Made by a program: the position numbers and the translations under genes. From positions 1-64,000 of the forward strand of contig NZ_JAPIVG010000006.1 of the NCBI RefSeq assembly GCF_026240095.1: a stretch of DNA of 64,000 bases, given 5' to 3'. Below the pieces are notes generated by a model that was not told the DNA's origin, searched no databases, and saw only the letters and a program-made list of their open reading frames with translations. This document shows, one piece after another, positions 17,102-24,049 of the stretch (positions are counted from its first letter, which is position 1; every line of letters starts with the position of its first letter). This DNA comes from Pedobacter sandarakinus (GTDB lineage: Bacteria; Bacteroidota; Bacteroidia; Sphingobacteriales; Sphingobacteriaceae).

Positions 17102-18095
17102 AAGGGTCGTAATTGCATTCTGTGAGATGTTTATAATCATCGCTATCAAATACTGGAGTACGATTGTCTACGCACATAAAGCGGTATTCACAGTCTCGAC
17201 ACACGGCTATTTTATCTTTTGAAACATTCCATAATATTTTGAATTCATTGGTGATTACATCTTTGATTAAATGTTCATGTATATTTCCAAAGCTTTGATT
17301 ATGGGTGAAACAATTTTTGATGAAGCCATTTTCATCTATATATATCTTCCCATTCAGATATGGATTATGATATTTGCTTTCTGTAAATAACTCGATATTA
17401 ACATGAAATAAGTTTGGTGCCGGCAAAGTTTCGATTGTATCCGTCATAACATTTTTGATATAACATATTAGTTGTGCACCGTTAATTCCTGTATTGATAA
17501 CAGATTCTTTGGGTGAACCGTAAATGACACAAGTTCTAATCTTTAAATGTCCCTTTAGTAAATTTTCATAGTGTGATTCTTGTAATAAGCGGTTATATTG
17601 CGTGTGAATTTGAGCAGATCTTATGTCTGAATCATTGACATATTTAAATAAGTGATAATAACGTTCGTCTAAAAGATCCTTAAATCTTAGGATTAAGGCC
17701 TGGCAACCTAATTCCTCTAGCTGCCTAACAATCTCAATATAATCTACCTTCGGTACTTTGGGAAGATCAATTATTGCATTACTAATAACCCCCGGGTAAT
17801 GCCATTCGCTATTTAATGGGGGGAAAAGTTCAAGCTCATCCTTGTCACAATAGAAAATGAATTCATTTTTTATTAAGAACTCAAAATATTCATCTATTGT
17901 AGCATGGTCATTCTCATCAAAATTAGCTTTTATTTCATCTAATGAGCGCCCCTCATACTTAGATAAAATATCAAAAAGTTCATTTGGAATCAGATTGTAT
18001 TTTCCTCTAGGCAGATCATAAATAGCACTTCTTGTATTTCCCTTTACCAGGGCACACTCGGCAAAAACCTTAAAAAACTTACTGTTGCTGTTCAT
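17079..18095 (-). CDS. gwsS: Grasp-with-spasm system SPASM-domain peptide maturase
   Basis: 338 residues. The N-terminal 120 residues contain a peptide-recognition-like wHTH segment (LPRGKYNLIPNELFDILSKY). The C-terminus is a SPASM-type cysteine domain with C262 (NCFTH), C299-x2-C302-x5-C308 and C327. No radical-SAM CxxxCxxC motif is present in the middle, which agrees with the grasp-with-spasm family, where a SPASM protein works with an ATP-grasp ligase. Its chemical role is unsettled; leader binding or partner of the ligase is likely. It overlaps its neighbours on both sides (17 and 23 bases), so translation is coupled. Confidence 0.85.
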   Translation of the reverse strand: MNSNSKFFKVFAECALVKGNTRSAIYDLPRGKYNLIPNELFDILSKYEGRSLDEIKANFDENDHATIDEYFEFLIKNEFIFYCDKDELELFPPLNSEWHYPGVISNAIIDLPKVPKVDYIEIVRQLEELGCQALILRFKDLLDERYYHLFKYVNDSDIRSAQIHTQYNRLLQESHYENLLKGHLKIRTCVIYGSPKESVINTGINGAQLICYIKNVMTDTIETLPAPNLFHVNIELFTESKYHNPYLNGKIYIDENGFIKNCFTHNQSFGNIHEHLIKDVITNEFKILWNVSKDKIAVCRDCEYRFMCVDNRTPVFDSDDYKHLTECNYDPYEGKWKN

Positions 18096-18276
18096 TAAAA
18101 AAAACTTGACAAAATATTATTGGTTTGTAAAACGCACGGGGTAAAGCCTTGGTTGTTCTTGTCTTTTTAAGCTTTAAGAACGGAGTTTGGTCCTCCCTTA
18201 ATTCCCTTACCTTAATGGAATATAAGTTTGCAGGCATTTTTAAAAAATCATCGTTGAAGCAATCTTCTATTATCAT
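18079..18276 (-). CDS. Small protein between the ATP-grasp and SPASM genes
   Basis: 65 residues: a short acidic start (MIIEDCFNDDFLKMPANLYS) followed by a basic stretch (KLKKTRTTKALPRAFYKP). No family recognised. Two facts support a real gene: its ATG overlaps the ATP-grasp stop in the classical ATGA arrangement, and its end overlaps the SPASM start by 17 bases, leaving no other coding explanation for the 180 bases between those genes. It has no GG site and little Ser/Thr or Asp in the second half, so it is not an obvious second substrate. It could be a small partner of the maturases. Confidence 0.5.
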   Translation of the reverse strand: MIIEDCFNDDFLKMPANLYSIKVRELREDQTPFLKLKKTRTTKALPRAFYKPIIFCQVFFNEQQQ

Positions 18277-19256
18277 AATTGTTTGTTAAAGCTTAAATAA
18301 TCAGCAACCCTTTTTTCCAAATAGTAGTTGCAAGGATAAGATACTTGGCGAAACTGTCCAATTGGATTTACTTCGAGAAAAACGTACTCCTTATTCTTTG
18401 ATACGAGAATATCTAATGACCCTGTTCGCATATCAACACTATCCATGAATTTAACAATTGAATTTTCTATATCACTTGGCAGTTTATACGGTGGCGTTCT
18501 GTTGGGCTTTTCAAAGTTATAGTCCCTAAAGTCTACCCTAGTACGCTCATCATTCTGTGAAAAAATTGCTGATGTGTAGCATACACCATCTAAATAAAAG
18601 ACCCTAAGTTCATATGCTTTATCTATAAAAGATTGAAATAATGTTGGACTAAAAAAACTTGGAGTTACATCTAAATTTTCTTGCGTAAAAAGAGAAGATA
18701 ATCCTTCAAACTTAATTTCATCATTGGAAAACGAAAACCCGCTTTGAGTAATCGTTTTGGTTAGCAATGGCCTATTTTTGCTAAAAAAAGCTATTAAATC
18801 TTTTTTAGCCGTGATTATTTTGGTATGTGGCACTTTAAGTCCTGCTTTTTGTGCGTATATCAGATTTGTTATTTTATTGGTTAGATTTTGATTGATTTTT
18901 CCAATTGAACGTTTTGATTCCAATTGACTATAAATAAATTCGCTTATTGCTGTATATTCTCTATCAAGAAAAATTTTTGCTGAAGTTTGAAGCCCAGAAA
19001 CTTTTTGAGGAGTAATTATAGGTCTATTAAAATTCAATTTTCCTCTTCGATACCAATATGAGCTGATTTTAGAAAAATCAAACTCTAATTGTTTGCTTTT
19101 AAAATTAATCTTAACATTTTGATCTTCTATTTCTATGTCACTAAAATCAAAGCTATCTTCCAAATTGATTCTGAGAAAGTCTTTTTTGTAAAATCTAAGC
19201 CAGGAAATAACATCTATTGTTGTTTGGTCCCTTTCGTCTGAGAGAATTAGTATCAT
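18273..19256 (-). CDS. gwsG: Grasp-with-spasm system ATP-grasp peptide maturase
   Basis: 327 residues with an ATP-grasp fold. The N-terminal part (MILILSDERDQTTIDVISWL, then SSYWYRRGKLNF) matches the MvdD/graspetide-ligase group. The C-terminal catalytic half has ELRVFYLDGVCYTSAIFSQ, RTGSLDILV and the metal/ATP motif VFLEVNPIGQF (E and N ligands). Family members join Asp/Glu side chains to Ser, Thr or Lys side chains in the precursor, making ester or amide rings. The gene starts immediately after the stop of the secreted-protein gene and overlaps the next by four bases. The acidic, Thr/Ser-rich precursor at 20309-20530 is the likely substrate. Confidence 0.88.
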   Translation of the reverse strand: MILILSDERDQTTIDVISWLRFYKKDFLRINLEDSFDFSDIEIEDQNVKINFKSKQLEFDFSKISSYWYRRGKLNFNRPIITPQKVSGLQTSAKIFLDREYTAISEFIYSQLESKRSIGKINQNLTNKITNLIYAQKAGLKVPHTKIITAKKDLIAFFSKNRPLLTKTITQSGFSFSNDEIKFEGLSSLFTQENLDVTPSFFSPTLFQSFIDKAYELRVFYLDGVCYTSAIFSQNDERTRVDFRDYNFEKPNRTPPYKLPSDIENSIVKFMDSVDMRTGSLDILVSKNKEYVFLEVNPIGQFRQVSYPCNYYLEKRVADYLSFNKQL

Positions 19257-20243
19257 TTAGTTTATTAAATAAATGTTAAGAATATCACGAGTTGTTTTAT
19301 CTTGGATGCTTTTGAGACGTCGCTTAGATAATGCTATTCTCGTTTCGTATGGGTATAATCCAATTAATTGGCGCCGTATATTTATTTCTTGAATTTTTTC
19401 TTTGTTGGGGTCACTATGCCATTCATTGTAAAATCTATCCTTATATTTTTTTTTTCCAAATTTGGCCATGAAATCATTGTAGCTAGCGTAAACCTCTGCA
19501 GGCATAAAGCCGCTTTTGAGATTTTGATAAAATAGTTTATCATCGCCTTCTACTGGGCCGCTAAAATAATGGAGTAACATTGCTAGGGTTTTATGTTCGG
19601 AAAGCCTTGGCAAATTGTTACCAATCATCTTCATGCTATCAGATTTATTCCCGTCGAAAGTGTTAATTCCTATGAGTTTCTCACCAGGATATCCATACTT
19701 TTTGGTTATTGAAAAAATCAATTTAGCATGTCTTTTCGATGTACTTCTCCAACTGGGATAGCCCAATAGACTCGAAAAAAAACTACGATTTATCCGTTTA
19801 GTTTTCAATTGGTCTACAACGAACAGGGAGTCAATTGTTTTTCTTATAGATAGATTAATATTGGAACGATAGGCGCTAAACAATTGCTCGTATTTGTTTT
19901 CAAATACTTTCCATCTGGAATCCTTGTTTAACTGGCTGATAATTTTGTTGTCGGTCAATACTATCAACGGCACACCCTGCAATGCGCATTTATTTAAATA
20001 TAAAAAAGCCTTGTCTATATCTCCAGCATTGACTGCTGTCTGAGCTATTAAGAAGATATCTTGAGCAAAAATGAAATCATATTTTTTAAATATTTTATAA
20101 TCAAACAATTGTACACCTTCTTTGAACTTATCAATCAAAATTAATTCTTTTACTTCCGACATTGTTCGTGCATAATTGATATACTCTTGCGTAAATGCAT
20201 TTTTTGCAAAAAAAAGTAAAATAAAAATAAGCTTGGTTTTCAT
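19257..20243 (-). CDS. Secreted protein of unknown function in the RiPP operon
   Basis: 328 residues. Residues 1-18 are a signal peptide (MKTKLIFILLFFAKNAFT). The following 100 residues look like helical repeats (LIAQTAVNAGDIDKAFLYLNKC is TPR-like). The rest is basic, with a segment KYGYPGEKLIGINTF and HKTLAMLLHYFSGP. No enzymatic motif is clear to me. It lies between the precursor and the ligase and abuts the ligase gene, so it belongs to the operon. An exported helical protein could act in maturation outside the cytoplasm, immunity or delivery; none of these can be chosen from sequence alone. Confidence 0.7.
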   Translation of the reverse strand: MKTKLIFILLFFAKNAFTQEYINYARTMSEVKELILIDKFKEGVQLFDYKIFKKYDFIFAQDIFLIAQTAVNAGDIDKAFLYLNKCALQGVPLIVLTDNKIISQLNKDSRWKVFENKYEQLFSAYRSNINLSIRKTIDSLFVVDQLKTKRINRSFFSSLLGYPSWRSTSKRHAKLIFSITKKYGYPGEKLIGINTFDGNKSDSMKMIGNNLPRLSEHKTLAMLLHYFSGPVEGDDKLFYQNLKSGFMPAEVYASYNDFMAKFGKKKYKDRFYNEWHSDPNKEKIQEINIRRQLIGLYPYETRIALSKRRLKSIQDKTTRDILNIYLIN

Positions 20244-20270
20244 AAACGGAAGTAAAATAGAGAAATAGCT

Positions 20271-20292
20271 CCAGATCCATTAATGGATCTGG
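20271..20292 (-). promoter_or_regulatory. Perfect 22-bp palindrome between precursor and downstream operon genes
   Basis: CCAGATCCATT is followed directly by its complement AATGGATCTGG. It lies 17 bases after the precursor stop. A stable hairpin here would end part of the transcripts or protect the 3' end, leaving more mRNA for the precursor than for the enzymes. The downstream U run is weak, so a processing or partial-termination role is more likely than full termination. Confidence 0.5.
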
Positions 20293-20308
20293 ATGCTTTA
20301 GTTAAAGA

Positions 20309-20530
20309 CTAATCAACCTCATTGCAATGATCAGTTTCTCGAACTGTATCAGATGTATCCGTAGAGTCATTCTTATAGGCTGTATCGCAATCATCTTGAT
20401 TACCACTTACATTACAGTCATCAGCCTTTTTAGTGCCTGGATCTTCAAGACCTCCAATAATTTTTGAAAGGTCGGTTAATTCGTTTTCTTTCAGATCTTC
20501 TGAAAACAGTTCGTCATTGATTTTTTTCAT
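20309..20530 (-). CDS. gwsA: GG-leader precursor peptide of the grasp-with-spasm cluster
   Basis: 73 residues. The leader MKKINDELFSEDLKENELTD continues to LSKIIGG, giving a double-glycine site at 26-27 of the kind cut by C39 proteases. The 46-residue core begins LEDPGTKKADDCN and is very rich in Asp, Ser and Thr. It contains three related units DDCN, DDCD and DHCN, spaced 10 and 20 residues apart, with DSTDTSDT between the second and third. Acid and hydroxyl side chains are what an ATP-grasp ligase links, so the product is predicted to be a graspetide with several side-chain crosslinks. It is the first gene of the operon and the only obvious precursor. Confidence 0.82.
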   Translation of the reverse strand: MKKINDELFSEDLKENELTDLSKIIGGLEDPGTKKADDCNVSGNQDDCDTAYKNDSTDTSDTVRETDHCNEVD

Positions 20531-21565
20531 TGGTTTTAAATTTTTAATTCACTCTTTTTACTCAGGTTCGTACCATTTCCTGATATTTAGACTATCTAAA
20601 TACAAAATAAATTTTACATGAATTTCCACGTAAAAGTTCTGCAAACAAATGCCTGATTATAAAAAAAGGGATCGTGATTTATAAACCAAGTCTAGGGACG
20701 ACTTTATAATTTTTTTATAAATAAAAGTATGCTTTTTAAGTAAATATTCCAAATAGGAGTGTTTGTTTTTCTACAAACAACTTATAATCAGTAATTTTTA
20801 TTTAATTTTCAATAAGCGTACACGCACTAGAGATGTATAAATTGAAAAAGGTAATATTTCAACGGCTCCTTTAAATTTTGTTTTTTTTGTAAAATTTCTT
20901 ATTTTTTTAAATAAAAGTTCATCCTTATGACCATTCAAGATCTTTACATTTACGGATTTATAGTTTTTTAAGGGATTGTTAAAAACACCGTGCATTATCC
21001 GAAGAAGAAGACAATTGAAATAACAAATTCACAAATTGGAATGTCATACAGGCGGAATAGAATAATGAATATGTTCTTAAGGTTTTCTAAATCATTCAAA
21101 AGGATTTTATTAACTCTTATGTCAAGTAAATCATCTATTATAAGCAACAAGCTACTAAAATAGTTCATTGTATGGGCCCTAATAGATATCCAATCAAATG
21201 GTATTACATATTTTCAACTTAAAAAATTTCTTAAAGTTTCAAATACTTTTAAAGTAATTTAGTCGCAAAAGGGCATATAAAATATTCTTATGCTTATATT
21301 AATTAGCATTAATAATTGTAATTGATAATATGAAAATGTTTACTATGATGCGTTTTAGAGAAAGGCCTTATCTTGAAATATTTGATTAAATTCTCAATGG
21401 TACTTCTGAACTGCTTCTTAGTCTTATCAAAGACATAAAATAATTGAAGATTAGTCGTGCTTTTTGTTTAATCTAAACCTATAATTTAAGTCTGTTTAAT
21501 TAGTGCTAATTCACTTTCGAGGAAAATTAATAGTTTGTGAGTTTATTCTTTATGGATTAGAAAAG
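20531..21565. other. Long AT-rich region upstream of the RiPP operon, no supported gene
   Basis: About 1 kb. The first 100 bases must contain the promoter of the minus-strand RiPP operon; I see no clean TTTG/TAnnTTTG pair. A 65-codon minus frame (20798-20995) exists but its content is lysine-rich and unlike known proteins. The part from 21000 to 21500 is broken in all frames. It may be decayed sequence between the RiPP cargo and the integrase module. Confidence 0.5.
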
Positions 21566-21793
21566 CTATTTCCTCATATCCCTCATTGTCGCATTTTTGC
21601 GGTATCGTTTACCATCTTTTGCGCCATCCCACACACTGGAAACGCTTTGGATTTTATGAGGCGCTTCTTTTCCTTCGCCTATTAAGTTTTTGGATACTTT
21701 CCTAAACGTTTTATTCCAGCGTCTCTTATCATGTTTCTCTGATACTGCGGTAGTTATCGGAAAGATTTTAGTTTTTCTTAGTGATCTTGCCAT
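21566..21793 (-). CDS. Conserved small basic protein downstream of the integrase
   Basis: 75 residues: MARSLRKTKIFPITTAVSEK, then DKRRWNKTFRKVSKNLI and VSSVWDGAKDGKRY, ending MRDMRK. This R/K-rich pattern with a W-D-x-x-K-D-G-K motif is familiar from small proteins of Bacteroidota genomes and elements, but I know no function. It follows the integrase by 39 bases on the same strand and may be co-transcribed with it. Confidence 0.65.
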   Translation of the reverse strand: MARSLRKTKIFPITTAVSEKHDKRRWNKTFRKVSKNLIGEGKEAPHKIQSVSSVWDGAKDGKRYRKNATMRDMRK

Positions 21794-21832
21794 AATTTTA
21801 TTTGTTTAGAAAACCCTTTAAGACTTAAATTT

Positions 21833-23086
21833 TTACTTCAAAAGCATGTCCTGCAATTCTCTTAATCTTTTCTTACTTTCAGATCCAATGTAACCTTGCG
21901 TTGATTTGATATCTTCATGTCCTATAACATCTTTAATTAAAATAGTAGGTGCGCCAAAATTGTGCATCATAGTGGCAAATGTATGGCGAGCAAAATAGGT
22001 GCTAATGTCGGAAGTTATTCCCAATTCTGTAGCGATCTTTTTTAATTTCATGTTAACACTACTGATGGTTGAACGTATTTTCCTTTGTTCAATATCTTTC
22101 GTCGCACCCCATGGCACTACATTGAAAATGTAATTATTGCCGAGTTTTCTACTTCCATGAGTGTCAATAATAGATTGGATTTTTGGGTTGAGGAATACTC
22201 TTATTTGTTTATCAGGCAGTTTAGCAGAAGTTTTTTGACGGACGAAATAAAAAGCATCACCTTTTATATCCGACCATTTCAATTTAAAAATATCATAAAA
22301 ATTCATTCCATTGGCCACATAAGAAAACACAAACATATCTCTTGCAAAAATCTCGCTATCACTATCAGTTTGATAATTTACAATTGACATAATTTCTTCA
22401 TGCTCTAGAGGGCGCTTTGCACTTCTCGATTTAGGAATAATATATTTCCCTTTACCAAATGGATTTTTTGAAATGTGGAGCTCACCTCTTTCTACTAAAG
22501 AATTTACTACAGCCTTAATTCTGGTTAAATACATATTTAGCGTAGTAACAGAATATGTTTTAGCCAACTTGTCTCTATTCTTGTCTATGATATAATTAGT
22601 ACCTAAAGCCCATTTTTGGAAAGCTTTTAAATAATCTGGTGTAAGGTCTCTAACAAAAAGGCTTTTTGATTTTCTCTGTTCAACATTAAAACGCTCAATC
22701 AAATCAGCTGATTGGAAATATAATCTAGAATTTGCAAAATTCTCTTCTTCTTTAAGTGAAGTCGCTTTTTCTCTTATTATATCCAATAGGTTGTTTCTGT
22801 CTCCAGTATTTTTAAATCTAGTGGTAAAGGTCTCAAAGTTGAAGACTTCTAAATCATCAATAATGTCATTGGCTTTCTTGAGCAACTCGTCCAGTTTACT
22901 CTTAGTTTTTTTCTGCTCTGTGTCTAGCCTAAGTCCGCTACAAATTTTTGCGTATTCCGCTTCATCTGCACTAAATACCGTTTCGAAGAATTTGCTTTTA
23001 CGTTCGTGAGTTATCCTAATTTTTATAGGGTACAAATCATTCTTTTTCGAACGTCTTTTGTCGTAATAGAGATTGCAATTTGCCAT
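21833..23086 (-). CDS. int: Tyrosine recombinase (integrase) of the element
   Basis: 417 residues. An N-terminal arm-binding domain (YYDKRRSKKNDLYPIKIRIT), a SAM-like core-binding domain (about 100-215) and a catalytic domain (about 225-417) are visible. Catalytic residues seen are K285 (RQKTS), R367-H368 in YFARHTF, H390 in GHEDIKS and the nucleophile Y399 in TQGYIGS. The usual first arginine is replaced by N259 in SYVANGMNFYDI, as in some Bacteroidota integrases such as that of CTnDOT, which also lacks it. It lies 180 bases from the right attachment repeat and is read away from it. The orphaned ahcY promoter beyond the repeat points into this gene. Confidence 0.92.
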   Translation of the reverse strand: MANCNLYYDKRRSKKNDLYPIKIRITHERKSKFFETVFSADEAEYAKICSGLRLDTEQKKTKSKLDELLKKANDIIDDLEVFNFETFTTRFKNTGDRNNLLDIIREKATSLKEEENFANSRLYFQSADLIERFNVEQRKSKSLFVRDLTPDYLKAFQKWALGTNYIIDKNRDKLAKTYSVTTLNMYLTRIKAVVNSLVERGELHISKNPFGKGKYIIPKSRSAKRPLEHEEIMSIVNYQTDSDSEIFARDMFVFSYVANGMNFYDIFKLKWSDIKGDAFYFVRQKTSAKLPDKQIRVFLNPKIQSIIDTHGSRKLGNNYIFNVVPWGATKDIEQRKIRSTISSVNMKLKKIATELGITSDISTYFARHTFATMMHNFGAPTILIKDVIGHEDIKSTQGYIGSESKKRLRELQDMLLK

Positions 23087-23117
23087 AAAATAAATTTACA
23101 TTTTAAGAATGAAAATT

Positions 23118-23154
23118 GTTTGCAAATTTTATAGTGCGCAAACAATTTGCAAAC
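23118..23154. repeat. Element-end repeats, possible integrase arm sites (right)
   Basis: TGCGCAAACAATTTGCAAAC at 23135-23154 is identical to 3354-3373. Its part AATTTGCAAAC also has an inverted copy GTTTGCAAATT at 23118-23128, 15 bases away. The cluster is 32-68 bases upstream of the integrase start, so binding here could also control integrase expression. Confidence 0.6.
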
Positions 23155-23266
23155 ATTTCAGAAATTAGATAAAATTCTATAATACAATAATTATTTTAAC
23201 TAATTGATAATCAATGAAAAATTGATTTTATGTGATTTTATGGAATGCTGTAAAAACGCAGATTAC

Positions 23267-23285
23267 GTCTCTACTGATGACATAA
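23267..23285. repeat. Right attachment repeat (attR core) with orphan ahcY start
   Basis: 19 bases identical to 3281-3299. Read on the minus strand, the ahcY start codon and the first five codons are preserved (MSSVE), a Thr codon is completed by element sequence, and TAA follows at once. This is the displaced 5' end of ahcY. Confidence 0.85.
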
Positions 23286-23612
23286 TTTATTTGTTTTAAA
23301 TGTATTGCAAATTTACAGCTTAGGTTTATCAAACCCAAATAATTACCCCAACCATAGGTTTACATAGTGTAAAATATTACGGAGAATGAGCCCAAGCAAA
23401 TTTCAAGCTGAATGCTATTGCAAAAACCTGAAGAAATGAGGTAACATGATATCCATTAAAGTTTAAATTTTAGACAGCTTAAGTCTTGAAGCTTATAATA
23501 GAATTTCACCTTTACGTTTTAGTGTATAAAATATTTACAAGCAGATATCAAAAATAAAAAATTGATTTTCAGCTTACTATTTCATAAATTGTTATAACCA
23601 AATTAAACAAAT
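23286..23612. other. Original upstream region of ahcY and of the CBS-domain gene
   Basis: Chromosomal sequence that lay between ahcY (minus strand) and the CBS gene (plus strand) before the insertion. It holds the ahcY promoter (23308-23339) on the minus strand; the right-hand part must hold the CBS promoter. No gene is seen. Confidence 0.6.
23308..23339 (-). promoter_or_regulatory. Ancestral ahcY promoter, now facing the integrase
   Basis: On the minus strand TTTG (23336-23339) is followed after 20 bases by TAAATTTG (23308-23315), an exact TAnnTTTG box, close to the TTTG-N19-TAnnTTTG consensus of Bacteroidota. It lies about 25 bases before the orphan ahcY start codon. With ahcY gone from this side, the transcript would run through the right repeat into the integrase gene about 200 bases on. 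Confidence 0.6.
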
Positions 23613-24041
23613 ATGAAAACTGTGAAACATTTGATGGATAACAAACCTGCCAGGGTGATTGCTGTTGGCGAAACCATTTCTGTATTTGATGCACTACAAA
23701 TTATGACGGACAAAAACATTAGCGCCGTGTTGGTAATGGAAAACGAGAAGCTATCGGGTATTTTTACGGAACGTGATTATGCGAGAAAAATAATTTTGCA
23801 AGGCAAATCATCAAAAGAGACACCAATTAGGGAAGTGATGACTGCTAATCCCATCACCATTAGCTACAGCGATACCATTGATTATTGCATGCAACTTATG
23901 ACTGACAAGCACATTCGCCATTTGCCTATTGTGGTTAATGAGGGGGTGAAGGGAATGATGTCAATCGGCGATGTGGTAAAATTTATCATCGCCGATCAGA
24001 AACAAACTATTTCGCAGTTGGAAAGCTATATTAGCGGTTAA
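23613..24041 (+). CDS. CBS-domain pair protein
   Basis: 142 residues made of two CBS motifs and little else: VFDALQIMTDKNISAVLVME with SGIFTERDYARKI, then MTANPITISYSDTIDYCMQL with HIRHLPIVVNEGVKGMMSIGDVVKFI. Stand-alone CBS pairs bind adenosyl nucleotides such as AMP, ATP or S-adenosyl compounds and signal energy or methylation state to a partner. Its ancestral neighbour, in divergent orientation, was ahcY, which produces adenosine; a functional link is possible but unproven. Cytoplasmic. Confidence 0.88.
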   Translation: MKTVKHLMDNKPARVIAVGETISVFDALQIMTDKNISAVLVMENEKLSGIFTERDYARKIILQGKSSKETPIREVMTANPITISYSDTIDYCMQLMTDKHIRHLPIVVNEGVKGMMSIGDVVKFIIADQKQTISQLESYISG

Positions 24042-24049
24042 AGTAACAA

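Larger units (their letters stand above)
3281..23285. mobile_element. Integrative mobilizable element inserted at the 5' end of ahcY
   Basis: The sequence GTCTCTACTGATGACATAA occurs at 3281-3299 and again at 23267-23285, enclosing 19,986 bp plus one repeat. A tyrosine recombinase gene lies just inside the right copy. Inside are an excisionase-like HTH gene, a RepA-like ATPase, MobC and a relaxase, but no VirB/Tra secretion genes; this fits a mobilizable rather than self-transmissible element. Cargo is a PHP-ATPase gene, an IS256-family copy and a RiPP operon. The right repeat still carries the orphan ahcY start followed by an immediate stop, which is direct evidence of insertion. Excision and transfer are inferred, not shown. 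Confidence 0.88.

Noticed and set aside
20798..20995. 65-codon minus-strand frame upstream of the RiPP precursor
   Set aside because: Lysine-rich, no GG leader, no family, no ribosome site; kept only as a remote possibility.
3492..23086. Self-transmissible conjugative element (ICE)
   Set aside because: No TraG/VirD4, VirB4 or other mating-channel genes were found between the attachment repeats.
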